Positions 47,241 through 61,483 are shown, counted from the first letter of the stretch. The stretch: 64,000 bases of DNA from Mixophyes australis (GCA_036250195.1 JAVHZZ010000003.1:61832789-61896788); one strand, 5' to 3'. Notes: generated from the sequence alone by a model not told the origin. Program-made: numbers and translations.

Positions 47241-47667
47241 CAGTGGTGGACAACAGCTGGCCCATCGTGCCTTCTCCTGCGTCCCCAGCTGGTTTCTCCC
47301 AATATGACTTATTAGCCTGCTAAGTTATAGAACGTAAAATAAGATTTAACAGGAGCAGTCTTCTGCGTGCTCTGCACAATGCAGGGAGCTAACATGGCAT
47401 GCCAAAGGAGGTGGCAGTGGATTGTGCTGTATGTGCGCCCTCCTTCCTCTGCAGACTTCAGCTGTGAAAGTGTGGGTGTTCTGATGGGCACATGGGGGGG
47501 GGGGGGGTTTGGATTACATATGGGCATCTGAGTGCATTTTGTGGTAAGTGAGAGATCAAGTGTCTGGTGGAATTTTAAAATAGAGGAGCAAGTGGGGGCA
47601 TTTTTGAATGAGCAATGGGTTTTGAAGGTTGGAGTGCCCCACAAGTATATCTGGTTGCCCATCACTA
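47241..47667. mobile_element. Probable hAT MITE (CAGTGGTGG ends)
   Basis: The left end cagtggtggacaacagctgg and the right end, reverse-complemented, tagtgatgggcaaccagata, are imperfect inverted repeats of the same type as the hAT element at 53828. The interior has a poly-G run at about 47496-47508. No matching 8-bp TSD could be found, so borders are uncertain. Confidence 0.45.
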
Positions 47668-50600
47668 TTGGCCTTCCCTCTGCTTGTTGTGGCTTGTACA
47701 CATCTTTGAAATGCAGGACTTTAATTTCTTTCGGTATATGTTTAATCTTATGATTACTGACAAGTGCTTGCCCTCCAGTTTAATGTAAACGATTATATGA
47801 AATTGCTCATTGTTTAATGACTTCTTATCATAGTGTTCTAATCTACAAAGAAGGCAATGGTTAGAACATATTTGCTCCATTGTAATATAATACATTTTTC
47901 ATTTTTAGTTTTGGCTTTTGTTTCTGCAGTGGTAGATCACAAAGAAAGCATTTGTTTTTTGATTAAGCTGCTTTAAAAGGTATAAATTGATTGTTTGGTG
48001 TGTGCAGTATCCCACACAAACAGCCCCAGCTACAGGACATGAAAGCTTGTGCAGCTAACCCTTTAAATGTCCGTCCATCCATCCATACTAAATATTTCAA
48101 TAGTCCCCCCCGTCCCGCCCCCCCCCCCCCCCCCCCCCCCCCACACCATTTTTCAGTCACATGACCAGATGTCTGGGACCTCTTCCTTTTGAGTGATACC
48201 TGTGATGTGCAAATCTGGTATATCCTACCAACTTGTTTATCGCTGGTTTACACTGGAAGGCCTGTGGAGAGAAAGAAGTCTCTTGTGTTTCCTTCGTGTG
48301 ATATTTGTGAAATTTATTAAAACTTGTTTTTCACCTCCATTATCCAGGGAGCACTGCGAGTTAACAAAGCTCAATAAGAAATATGGTCAAATCCTGCATG
48401 TCATGATTTGAGGTCCTCAGGCAAAGTTCTGATGTTTTTGCAGATTCTGACAATTTGGCAAATGCTGCAATTTCCCGATACTGCACTATAAATCCAGACA
48501 TGCACAACACAATGGAATGTTACATGCAGTTACAAGCGTGTGATGACATCGGAATATGTTATAGATCCTTTAGAATGGCATTATGTGGTAGAATGGATGG
48601 TGGTTCATCATAGGCTGTCCTAGTGTTAGATATGCCTGATTGTATGATGATGGCGAGTGTAGTGCAGTAACTTCATGCTTCTTACTATTTCGGGGTAACA
48701 TGGCGAGCTTTGAAATTGTGAGTGTAATACATTATTTTTATTGCTCAATTGGAGGCTTATTTCGTTATGTCTTTATACAGCTCCCTCTATTTCAACCTGA
48801 CTATTGTTAAGAGTACAGAAAGATTGCTACACGCACTGGGTAATGTAGCTTGTATAAGTGACATTATGCAACTAGCTAGGTTAGATATTGCAGCATGTCT
48901 TTCTTTATATTTATGTTTTGTAATAATGAGTGCAGAAACCATGCAATTCTGGTTTGAGCTGTCCTCTGTCCAGTCTCTCTTTACCAGAGTGAGGAAATAG
49001 ATACAGAGGAGAGACCAAGATAAAGTGTCTACCAAACACATGATGATGGTGGACACCTGAAAATGGACCCCCCTGTTTGTATTGCTTCCACATAAGTTCA
49101 GTGTTACAAGAAGACCCTGCTCGTTCAGACGTCCGTTTAACATTATACCTGGTGACCTCCATCTCCATAAAATAAGTGCAGCAGTATAGCGCAAAAGAAT
49201 ATGAGCCTTGCTGTACAAATCCCAGTCTAATGCCTCTTGTGGAATGACCTCTCTCCCAGTGTGCAAGTTTTAAAGCTCTACACAGTTTCATTTGCAGTTT
49301 TGCTTTTCATTAGTTAAAAGAAATATTTAAAAATTGTGTTTAGTTTAAGATTTATTTTATAAACTTAGTATTTATTAAACTTAATATTTGAAAACTAAAA
49401 TAAACAGGCAAATAGTGAGAATATGAAGGCAGCAATTGAGCAAAGGTGATAATCATAAGACCAGAACTGGTGCCACACACTATAGTGCTGAATGCCTCTC
49501 TATGCCAAATATAGACGTATGGTTTTAGTATGAGGAAGGGAAGGGCAACTAATGACTGCGGTCCCTGCAGGCCTGAGGTAGATGAATATGTCATAAGTAA
49601 TATCAACAAAAATATGTGAGTGAAAATATGTAAATGCTACCAAGGAAGGTGACAGTCCGGTAGTGGCAGTTGGAGGAATAAATTGGTATTGGAGTAACAA
49701 AGGTTACACGTGAAAACGTTTATGGGATATTCTGTTTAGGTTAGCAGATATTTTCTCCATAGTGACCATATGCTATTCTTTATTATGCACATGTTGTGAG
49801 GAGGGGCCAATGTCTAGCGATAAGTCATCTGGCTGCATTGAGAATCTGGACTGATTTTGTCAGAGGGTTTATCTAGGCCCTCGAACGCTCCAATATGTTT
49901 TTTCACCCTGCCCCATCCTTCATCCCATGTATTCTACTTCTAAACTGCAGGTAGAAGTTCATTATGTTCTTATGAGATTTATCTAGAGTGCAGACTTGAT
50001 GGGTTGGCGGATAGCTGAAGTGATCATGGAGCTCCGTTCATGATTCCCAGCTATGTGAGAACAGTCTCCTGGCATTTATACAAAGAGAGAACCTACAAAC
50101 AGATTGTATTTTCAGATTAACTGTCTCATTTATTTAAGATCAATAAAATAATGTAATTATTTTTTTATTTTTATTTAAATGTCCTTTGTTTATTTTAGAG
50201 GTTCTTCCTCTTTTAAAAATATAATTAATTGCTTTCTATTCCCTTGAAGTATAATTTGGTGGGATTCTCACCCCAGGACCCTCCGTCACCTCTTGTATTG
50301 AGCAGGGTCCCGACTCCGACAGTCTCTCAGCAATTGTAAATGAGATGGATGATGGTTTGGGACCCTCACTAAAGCATTGTTTGAGGAAAGAGAGATTGCA
50401 TTTAATGTTTTAAAAAGGAAGCCACCATTTTATTTTACTATTCGTTCAGTAAGACATATTTTAATGTTTTGGTTTTGTTTTGTTTTTTCTGTGCAAAGAG
50501 CCTTATTTATCTGCATATTTGTATTTAGTGCATGTAGAACTCTCATATGGCTTCAATATCATCCATCCTTTCCAGTGAAACTGCCTTTCAGAGGCCACAT

Positions 50601-53600
50601 TGTTACAAACAATGGAACGTTACTTGATTTACTTAACCAAGTGAAGAGTTTCCCATCTGCAGAGAATGTAAAGCTATTAGCTTATGCATTATTTAAAAAG
50701 TACTATGCTTTTTCCTGGATAATTTATTTTTTGTTCGCTGTGGTTAACAACAAGACTGTCCAAAAGCAACAACAATAACACCTCTACCTTGATCATGTAA
50801 AGGCTATGGTGAAAGACATGGATACACCGATTAGTGGAATAACAGTTGAATTAGGGCATTAGATTATACTTATAATATAAAGGTGAAAAACCCTGTTAAC
50901 AATTGTTTTTGTGAAACCTTTCCAGATCCAGAACTAACCTTAATATTGGCATGGAGTATTGTGTGAAATGCATTTAATGTGTAATTTTTGACTACAATAG
51001 AAGTTTTACAGATTGAGCTTTAATCTCATGGAGGATTGTTTGTATGTTCACAGAATCATAGCAACATATTTGTTTTTTGTTCTTTTTCTACAGATGGATT
51101 TACAGTGTTTGTAAATAAAGGAGTCTTTTGCTTCTCTCCACGCCGTTGACCATATTTTCACTGTTTAAGGTATTTAAACACACATCCTGGTACTATAAAT
51201 ATTTTGTTTTGTTAAAGCAGCGTTATCACACACTAAAAAGATTTAATGAGCCATTTGCAGCTTCACCCGGGATCATGTATTGTTGTGTGAGTGGGAGGAC
51301 CAATCACAGACTGCTACTGCAGGTTGGGGTTGGCCCGCCTTATCACACCCATTCCTTTCCCTGGCTGTCCGAGAAAACATAGGAGCTACGGGAAACTTGA
51401 TACTCTGGGTGTCCCATTCATTATCAGATCCCAAAGGCAAACACAGGATTTGTAGAGGGTGGTTTCCACACCACGCCGCCAGTGGGCGTGACCAGCATGC
51501 ATGGGGGCGCGGCTATAATTTTAGACAGTGCTTGACTGCTCTCAAACTCTTCCAATCCCCAAAATATACATGGGCAATGCTGCATGTACTACTGTTAGGT
51601 GCTGCTGCATGTACTACTGTTAGGTGCTGCTGCATGTACTACTGTTAGGTGCATGTAGCCCTCCCTTTTCAAGCAGAGCTGTGTGAAGCAAGAGCAGGGT
51701 CCAGCACCTCAATTATACAGTGCTTCAGGCTTATGGGGGGGGGTTTCCTGGCACTAGGAACCCCCTCCCCTCTGTTTGCCTATGGATCCCTATGACCTCT
51801 AATTCTGAGGCTAGTTGTTGAGTTTGTAGGAGGGTGGGTAAGCGGTCATTATTTATTTTTGTTTGCATGATGCACCCCTATCACAAACAAATGGAAGAAG
51901 AGTGGATAGACAGCATTATATACAACAGAGGCAACCTGTCTCCCCTGTTATGGAACTACTGTGCTGGGACTTGTAGTTCCTTTGTAGCTGGATAGTGACA
52001 GGGTGCCGTCTCTCATATCTATCTGACACACTCACTCCTTAGTGTTGGGTCTGGTTGAACTATGTTTTTACTTCCTCCTCAGTCTATTGTTTGTCGCTGA
52101 CCACTGCAGCACAGTTATATCCTAAATTAAACAGGGGCACTTAATCTAATTGTATTACACCGTGCCTCTGAAGTTTGAAGCTTGTGAAATAATTAAGGAG
52201 GGGAGCTAAATGTTCTGTACAATGAATACATCAATACACACACTTTTTTATTAAATCAGCTTGTGGATACAAGGAAGTAATGGTCAACACGTAAATTAGA
52301 GAGAAACTATGGCTGCCTCAAAATATAGATGGTCTTGCAAATGTCCTAAAGTTATTTGTGTGCATTCAACTAGATTTAGTCTGTGCTATGTAGTTCTAGA
52401 ATAAATCCAACATTAGTGCAGCCTAAGTAAAATCCTAATTGCAGTGTACATTTATTAAAACACACTTTTTTACATAGATTCGCCAGTAATAAGCAACAGG
52501 CGGGCCTAGAGCCACGAGACTTCACCTGTGGCCCCAGCTCCTTCCTGGTTTGTTGACAGAATTGTTTGTTATAGCTTGTAACATGTGCTTAAAATCCCTG
52601 CTAGTTTATTACATATAAGTGACTTTCTTTGATTTAAATGTATTTTCAATTTTGGTTGAGATTAAGGGTAATGTGCAGTTAGTGTTTCAGGTTGCCCACC
52701 ACTGCCTTATTCATTATTTAAAAGCTTTTAAACATCTTATTGAAGAAATAGTAACAGAATAACTGAAGACCTTTCCAACAAATTCCTCACCAACGCCGTG
52801 AGTGTGTGTGTGTATATATAATATATTCATTCTACTAGCAGCAGTATTGGTCTCCTTGCTTTTGAGTTCCTCTAGTAGCAGTTTTCTTAAATTGTGATTG
52901 CAGCTGTGATGATGCTGATCACGTTAAGATCTTAGAAGATATATTTATATTTCTAACTTACATTTTTTAAATATTCTACACTGTATATCAACAGAAATGA
53001 GTTTCCTGTACGTGATATTTGCTGAGTTCCTTATGGAGAGATAAAATAGACAGATATACGTGGAATGTAATAAACTGTCACAGTGTTTACATTCAGACCT
53101 GAATTTCTAGGATTGTTGTCATGTAACTAGTGAGTACAGAGCATACACCACTCCTTGAAGTATGGACAAGCAATATGTAAGACTTACTGGAATGTTATTA
53201 GCGCTTTTAACTTGTAACATGTTTTGCCGAGTCCAGTCGTCCTTTTTTTTTCTTGGTATTTCTCTTATGTTCAGCTGTAGATGTAGTTCGCTAAGAGTGC
53301 ACTGTACATTCCCGTTGCATGCCATTACATGGTTAAAAAAAAGACACATGTCTATCAAGTGTTGCCTTTCATAAATTGCAACTGTGTTGTAATTGGTCCA
53401 CAGGAAGGAAAACAAAATCTCCCGTGCAGCACTTGTCAATTTAACCTCACAGAATTAGAAAAAAACTCTCACAAATATAGTAATCACCCCCCATAATATC
53501 CTGTTCTGATTATTTATATTTTTAACATGTGGTATTTTACTTTAACTTCTTCGTATGCATTCCAAGATTCTATTATTCACCTTTGCAGCTGCTGCCTGAC

Positions 53601-53819
53601 ATTGTGCTGCTTCTCCACTTTATCAGTCCTCTTCCATCTCCTGTTTTCCTATTTAATATGTAATTCGCATAGTTATTACCAAGACCTAACTGTTCACAAC
53701 CCTAATCTACCTAAATATCTACCTAAATATTTCTGTAGCAAGTTACTCTTCTAGCCAGCATTGGTACACCTAAATAGCTTGGTGTCATCAGCACTTATGG
53801 ATACCTTGCTTTTTAGACC
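47668..53819. other. Presumed intron, largely unassigned
   Basis: No coding exon recognised. A 24-base poly-C tract sits at about 48119-48142. Two overlapping minus-strand frames of 159 and 126 codons (48787-49291) and a 133-codon plus frame (50377-50778) have no recognisable domain and are considered chance. Confidence 0.4.
51579..51653. repeat. 25-bp tandem triplication
   Basis: TGCATGTACTACTGTTAGGT starts at 51581, 51606 and 51631. The three copies are identical, separated by GCTGC, so the expansion is recent. Confidence 0.95.
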
Positions 53820-54380
53820 ATCTACAACAGTGATGGGCCAGATCCGGCCCACTTAGAGGTTCTATCCGGCCTGCCAATATTCTAAAAAATGTCATTAAAA
53901 TATGCATAAAATTATTAGGGCCGACCCTGTATGTCAGAACCTTCTTTTTTATGCCTTCCCAGCTATTTCCTCCATTACACTTCATCCTCCTTCCTAAAAG
54001 GACACTTCGTATGTCAATCACTCAAACACCTGCCTTCCCCCTAAGGGCTGAAAGTCATGTGAGAAAAGATCGGCTGGGCCATATACTAAGGCGGATTTCG
54101 ATTGGCTGCTGTGTTGTCAGTTAGTGGCTCACTAGAAAGACGGACCTGCAACAACCTGCTAAAATAAGTGGTGTGTCTGTACGATCGCTGCACTTATAGA
54201 GGTAACACTGCTATATAACATCCCCCCCCACCCCCGTCCCGTCCCGTCCCGTCCCATTCAAAAAATTTATATTATATATTTAGATATTTGAGTTTTTTAA
54301 TAAATTATATTGGCCCGCCTAAAGTTTTTCTTTTTTATTTGGCCCGCTCCTGAAAAAGTTTGCCCATCACTGATCTACAA
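53820..54380. mobile_element. hAT-type MITE with perfect 8-bp TSD ATCTACAA
   Basis: Element 53828-54372 (545 bp) begins CAGTGATGGGCCAGATCCGG and ends with the reverse complement type ...gtttgcccatcactg. The TSD ATCTACAA is exact at 53820-53827 and 54373-54380. Sub-terminal 'ggcccgc' blocks are also inverted. The interior holds a (GTCCC)n tract at about 54235-54256 and no coding sequence. Confidence 0.92.
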
Positions 54381-55908
54381 GGTCAACAATCAATTTTTAG
54401 GAACAAGGCCCAATAGTGAAACTTGTCTACAGTGCGTTATGGGTGGCGTATAACCTGTTCCATTTATAACTACCTTTTGTTGGTTTCCAAGATCCAGTTT
54501 CAAGCTTACCTTCTCAAAAAAAAAAAGAAAAAGTAATCCTATTTGTTACGCATTACTGGTCCTTTATGAAACTATACCAACACTTATTTTCTACAGTATG
54601 TTTTAGAACTGCATACCTTCCTTTAATTTACTCGCAACAGATGTCAAGCTCACAGGTCTGTAATTTCTTTGTACTGATTGTGATCCCTTTTCAAATATTG
54701 GTTCCATATCTGCTTTCTGCCAGTCTTGTGGCATTGATCTGGTGATGATGGAGACCACAAATGTAAGAAATAGTGATCTGTATGTTATACTATATTATGT
54801 TTGTTTATCTCGGTCATGTGACTGATCTTTAAGATTGTTTTGGTGTAACTGAACCGCTTCATGTGTTCGACAAGTAACATTTAATGGTATGCATAGACTA
54901 TTGCTATGCAACCTTCTTCCTAACATATCTCCTCTTCTCTGAGCTCTGTTTTCACTGTTACATCCTCCCCCCCTCTGCCATCACATGACATGCCATGTTA
55001 AGAGCCTGTGTCTGGCAGCCATACTTGTTTTCTCTCCAGAGTGATTTTGAAAAGGAGATGAGTTGCAGGAAGACGAAGGTGAAAATGATGCATGCTTAAA
55101 ATGTACTTAACTTACTAATTAAAGAGAGAACAAAACATGTGAGTAAAAATAAAATAAACCTGAGCAGTAAATATATGAACTATTGCAGAGCAATGAGCTG
55201 TTAGTAGACTCTCATATGATTGGAATGTAGGGGTTTTCTTTCATTTGTGGCAGTCTGTTCCTGGTCCTGCATACCTCTTATACTAACTTAGCAGCTCTCA
55301 TAACATCCCTAATACAGTGCACATCTATTAAACACTGGTCCTGGAAAATCTTTTATGCACTGCTGGACATCTAGTGGGGAAACTGCAACAATAGAAGATG
55401 GTAAATATGGTGCAGTTTGGCCACGGTGAACGCATTGTTACATAGATGTAGAGATCCTTAGCGGTCATGTCTTTTTTTTTTTTTTTTTTTTATGAATTTT
55501 TTTATTTGGATCTGGGACCTTTTAGCAGTATTTCTACACTATTAAATGTTTTGTTTTCACATTTTATACGTAGAAATTAATTTTTTTTCTTTTACAGCAT
55601 TTTTTTTATAGAAAATTTCCTCTTTCATGCCTCTTTGAAGATAATGTGAACTATAATCCAATTAATAGCTCCTTTTAATTTATCATACTGTCTAATTTGG
55701 TCATAGATTTGAAATGAGATGGCACGAGCTGATTTGAGTTTACAGTAACTTCTTCTGTAATCTCTTCTAAGAAATATAATGTGTATGGAGAATGTACAAG
55801 TAATCAAGTGAAGCAGTTATTTCCTGTTGCCCTTACCAGAAAAAAAAACTTCACAAAAAAGAGAACTGGATAGGAGCCGGGTTCTGTCGCTGTTGGAAGG
55901 AAACACTT
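54381..55908. other. Unassigned intronic interval
   Basis: AT-rich, with a poly-T run at about 55471-55490. No gene or bounded repeat. Confidence 0.4.
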
Positions 55909-56133
55909 GGGGGGTATTCAATTGTTAGCGAGATCCCCGGAAAAACGAGCGCTCAAAATATATTAGCGTTAATACGGTAATATGCACGTAAATACCGTTA
56001 ATACGGTAGTTTACTTGCTGAATTTCATCTCGCAGCTCTCCGAGATGAAATTCAGCGAGTAATTACCGTATTAACGCTAATGTTTTTAGAGCGCTCGTTT
56101 TCCGGGGATCTCGCTAACAATTGAATACCCCCC
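55909..56133. repeat. Near-perfect 225-bp hairpin MITE
   Basis: The left arm GGGGGGTATTCAATTGTTAG and its reverse complement at the right end continue pairing through gcgagatccccggaaaa, cgagcgctc, gcgttaatacggtaat and gaatttcatctcg. The arms are about 100 bp with only a few mismatches and small bulges, around a tiny centre near 56035. It is far better preserved than the other MITEs here. Confidence 0.9.
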
Positions 56134-59100
56134 TTGGTGTAGTCTTAGTGTGGAATGCAGACCATGCCATGCCCATAGTGTGGCGAATGCCTCTCCTCTA
56201 TCACATCTTCTTGCTTTTATTTGAGTGATGTGTAAGTGCAGGTGCATGATGAAGCATTTGTGAACCCAGTTTTCATTTTACTTTGCACCTGCGTTTAGGG
56301 TGATGCTAGCATGGCAGAAGGTGGGAGTTCCTGTGGTTAAACACTTATTTCATTCTATTTCGCTTTGTAGACTGTGAAGGTCTCCTAGCTGCAGTTTGCA
56401 AGTTCAGGTATTACATAAATGTACATAAACATACTTGTCTTCGCTCGTGCAAAGCCCAGATTCAGTGTCTATAATCGTCCAGTGGAGAAGATTCTCTCGC
56501 TTGCTTTTTCAGCATGGTTTACAGTTCTGTCCTGTTACAGCCATCTCGGTACCCGCCAACTCTGCAAGGGTGTGGGTAAGGCTAGATTTGTACTTTTTGA
56601 TTTCTACTTTTGGATTTGCATAATCCAGTCACCCATGTGCATATATAGTGATATTCTATCAGCACACACTTCTGGAGGGGGGATTGGTAAATGGATGGGG
56701 TTTTCATTGGACAAAGGAGTAGGAGAAGTGGTAATGGAAGTTTTTAAATGACTGAGAAAAAAAAAACCTTTCTATTGTGACTTCTGATAAAGATGTTGTC
56801 GAACTGTTTCTATTAGTAGTTCCCAGCCTGTGTGATGTTAGACACCTGCCAATATCTCATGTCAGTAATTCATTTTTGTGACACAGCGCTGTCAGAATTG
56901 TCTGGTGAAATGGAAGTGAAGTACAGAAGAGCAATTTTGCAGGTATTTGTGCTATGCTGGTCATGTTTTTGGGAGTATAGCAGCAAAAAAGATTCTATAC
57001 ATCTGTGCTGGGGTTTCTGGGATCCTTTCTTATAGCTCTCGTTACATGTCGTGGTTTCAAATTTTCCTTCTTCGGTAACAGCTGGGAAATTTGCAGAAAA
57101 GAAATTGACAATTCAAAATGAAGCAAATCCTGAAAATGATATATTTTGGTGTTCTCGAGGACCAGCGTTGAAGAATACGGATCTAGAATGAAGCTGCAGA
57201 ACTTTTTATAAGTAAAAGTTAATAATAATGGTAGAACAGAATTGGGTTACCTGCTTCTGCAGCATGCGTTGTCAGCCAGTAGCCCACAAGTCGTGCTGAG
57301 GCTTGTTGAACAACAAGCTTTAGGTCATTTGAAACAGGGCTAAGAATTTGCTTTTCTCTGACACACCTTTTTTTTGTTTTCCCAACAATTTTTAGAGATG
57401 CTCGCAATAGTCAATGTATCGTTAGTGTAAAATTATTTCTATTATATCATTTTGAAATGTTAGTCAGCAAAACCACTGTTTCCTGAGGAGGAAGTGGCAA
57501 ATTATTATTTTATTTTTTTTTGTGTGTAAATTCTGCCTTCAATCCATTTTTCCAGGGATAATGTCAGTGATGGTGGTAGTGCTAAAATTCTTGTTGAAAA
57601 TAGTTTTGTGCTTATTTATATTTGCAAGTTAATTCGTGCACAGTAAATGTCTTTCGACAACCTGCAGTGTCAACAAAACCTATTTTTGGGTTCTGTATAA
57701 TCTTCCCAGTTTGGTAATTTGGCATTCGTTAAATGTCTCGTATTCTACTTTATGTGAATTCTCGCCACCTGGTGGTTGTGAAGCAGAGTTATTTAACGTT
57801 TTACCATGTGGACACTGAGTGCTGTATATGATTGTTGCGTGGGCTATGTACAAATACATATTTGTGTGTAGTAATAACTAGTTAAACGGATGGGGCTTAT
57901 CAGAAAGTGCTTGTGTTTGGGGAGAATAAATGTCTCCTGGAATACTTTATACTTCTATAATCTAGGACACGTTACAGGATTACATTTTCATCCTTTCATT
58001 GTGGCAACAAATTCTATAAGCAGATAACTTTATTCAGACATATGGAGCTCTGTCTAATTGGGAATAAAAATGTACATACTTTTAGGTGGACACACTAATA
58101 CCTTTTGACAAAATTAGCTCTAAAGCGAACAGTATTTGGATTGTGAGAGGAAACCACAGCTCCTTGAGGAGATTCACACTATATACAAAGGGCATGTTTC
58201 CATCTTTCACGGTCTCCTCATTCCAACTGTACAATGCCAGTAGCTGCATAGAAATACCAATGGCTGTGTTGTTGGTGGCTGGTAGCAACCACACACACTT
58301 TCCCCTCCACCAGCTACACTTGTTGTTCTGTGGCTTTATACATCCACTGTTCACCACACTTCTAGAGTTGTAAACCAAATTAGGCAGGGCCATCTGTGCC
58401 TTCTGTTTGAAGTCATTGTATGTTTGTATCATGATCCCTCTTAATGTACAGCGCTACATAATATGTTGGCACTTGATAAATAAAAGATGATGATAATTAG
58501 TAATAGCACCATGTTTGAGGTCAAACCCATAAAGCAGAGGCACCAATGCTAACTGCTGTGCCACTGTGTGCTGTCCAAATAAACTAATTTTGTTTAAACA
58601 AATAATTGACAATTTCTTTATTTTGGTGTACACTGGCCTGTAAGTTAGGACGCAGTAAAGCTGAGCACACACCTATGCAATTATCCTGCAGATCACACAA
58701 TTCATGAGCAGGACATAGCGATGCAGCCTTCTGGTTTACAGTGTAAGGCAATGAGATGTCTGAAGTGAACCGTAATGCATACATAGTGAGGCTTGTCTTC
58801 TACCCTGCCAATGTTATGATATAGGGTGGACAAATGAACTGCAAAATTCTTAATAAAACTTTTATAGTGCCCCGGTCTCCTTTACACAGTGGAGACAACC
58901 ACTTTGTGCACAGAAGCCTTCATGAGAATTAGTTATTTGTGTCTCGGTGATGTCATTAGTTCCTAGTGAACTGATAGGCTGCGTGTTTATGGCACACAAT
59001 GAAACTAGTATAGTTTAACTGTTCAATTGTAATCATTGAGCTATTTCACTGCAGCTTAATAAACATTGTTTTTTCTTATATTTTTTCAAAAATAAATATT

Positions 59101-61483
59101 CCTCAATCCATTAAGATGAATCTTAACGGATTGAAGTAGTGTTGCGTATCTTGTTTGTTCAATTGAAGATTATTTATCATTACCGTTTTCTTTGTAGGTG
59201 GTCCTTTGAATTTGAAAGTGTGGAAGATTTGATGTGGCGAAGGTATGCGGTTTATTGCTCTGCAGTCTATTCTGGTTAAACATATCCATAGAGACTGACT
59301 AATGTATAGCAAGACTACAAATATATTTTGAAGATTTACCATTCATCCTGACAACATTGGGTGACTGACCATCCGTTTCATGATTTGGAATCTGCAGTGT
59401 TTTTGAACCTATGGATGTTGTGTTTTGCCTGTAAAAATTGAAGAGGGCATGGGCACCTTTTAGTGTGACCGATTTTATTTAGTTTAATACTTTTCTCTAT
59501 AATGAATTTAACAGCTGCGGTATTAAGTTTACTTTTATCATTGTCAACAGTTATTTTGATTAAGAAAACATTGACTAAAAAATGAGTGTAGGGCTGGTTA
59601 GTGTCTTGGGGCCCAAAGTTTTCTAATTAAGAGTTATCTGGTAGTAAAATAGTGCTCGGCAGCTCCAGCACCAACAATGTATGCATGGTTTGCAAATATT
59701 TAATCACAGAACTGATTGCTCTGAATCTCTGATCCTGGCTCTAACTTAGATATATTTGTCCAGGTCTGGGTTACCAGCAAGTGATATAACTGCTCAGGTT
59801 GGTTATTCCCCCACCTTCCCCTTCATCATTGAAAGATCCAGACACATTTGTGTTGAATTTTGTTTTCTAATGAGAAATGGAATGCAGGGTGCTGGGAAGA
59901 GTATCCTGTACTTTATACCACTAAACACCCACATTTACTAGTTAATCCTTAGTTCAAATTGATGTAATAAAAACAGATCTGTTTAAAATAAAATTCCTGT
60001 TTCCTTTTGAACAAGGAGGAAAAGGGCCCTGTATGCAAGCTTATAATCTATAGCAGGGTAGGCAACAGTTTTGTCTGTGGGTGCCAGATGTTGAATATTA
60101 CAAGCCAAAAAAATGTTGAGTGTCGCCAGCATTACAACATATACACACGTTTACAAAAGTAATAGATATGTACTAAACGTGTTAGTGGCTTTCCTGTCCT
60201 TTTTTTTTTTTTTTTTTTCTTCTTTTGAAGCTAGATTGCTCAGGTCAGTTGATAATTTGTAGTCTGGAGACACATTGTTTAGTATTTTAGAATACAAGTC
60301 GGCTTATTTCACTTTAGCACCCTGGTTTCCAATATACTAAAGTCAATTGGACACTGTACATCTCATGTCACTAATGCATCAGATTTCACAACATTCATTT
60401 TACTCGTTGCCACCGGGTTCTCTTTGTATCATCCATAGATCAATACTAATCAAAGTGGTCTAAAGAGTTAGTTATCAAAGCTTTATAATTTAAGATATGA
60501 GGTAAGATTTGCCCTTAAAAATACACCCTATAGTTATGACTTGCCAATGCTTTATACTGCCAAGTTTTATCATCCATTGATAAATATAATTGTATCGCAC
60601 AAAGAAACTGTATGAGTACGGCCGGGTCATGTCCTGCTGTCAGTATGCCTGATCTCATAGTGCCCACACACACACAGATCTGGGGATCATGTCACACCTC
60701 CCCTATGCTGGACAGTGACCACAAGGAATCTCACCCACTCCAGAGGACACCCCAGATAGCAGCCTTACTGTCCTCCAGAGATGAAATCTTCCACCCCCCC
60801 CCTCACACAGTCTCCCTACTTCTCATGGTGATGTTAAGCAGTTTCCTGATGACAATAATGTATGGGGTATAGAAAGAGGCTACATGTCTGACCTCTCTAG
60901 ATGGGTGGTAATTAGGCAGACATGGGTTAAATAGCAAACCTACATACACATTCAGGGTACCCTGGACAAATGGATTCACCTTAGTGGGGTATTTGTTAAA
61001 CATTTACCATCATAAAGGAATACATGATTCAGAGAAGCTCTGCTCTAGTGTTTTACACCACATTAGGGGTGTAATTTGGTTCTCAATGAAACTACACATT
61101 TCTGCAAACTTTTTATGCTTTTCCTATTTTCTGTCTTTCATTACAATGATAATGATGGCTTTGATATTTTGTTGAGAGCACATCCAATGTTCTATATGTT
61201 GAAATCACTGTTTGTAGATAAATATTGGTGACCTAATTTAACAAACACTGCTTAAATGCTTGGAGGCCTCCTTTCATCTTATGTCCATGAGTAATTGATT
61301 TGTGCCCTTCTAAGGCCTATTTTTTTTGTCCTTTCTATTATGGGTTAATTTGGGTCAACGAAAATACTACTGGTACAGTATTTATTTTCTGGAATTCTTG
61401 AGGGTGTTTTTTTTAAAAAACAAAACATTTAGCACAATTTTTTCTGTTATTTGGAGGAACATGCATAAAATTGTTAAAAATGA
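56134..61483. other. Presumed intron, largely unassigned
   Basis: No exon is recognised. Fragments noted: a SINE-like tail at about 58450-58490 (gtacagcgctacat..., gataaataaaagatgatgat) followed by a minus-strand head-like piece at about 58540-58575, an inverted repeat at 59105-59136 (caatccattaagat / atcttaacggattg), and a possible hAT end at about 60054 (cagggtaggcaacag). Confidence 0.4.

Noticed and set aside
48787..49291. Overlapping 159- and 126-codon minus-strand frames
   Set aside because: No recognisable domain, two unrelated frames over the same DNA, and no splice context that would make them an exon.
31868..59370. The phrase 'acattgggtga' recurring near 31870, 43300 and 59352
   Set aside because: The similarity does not extend beyond about a dozen bases, so it is most likely coincidence or minor repeat debris.
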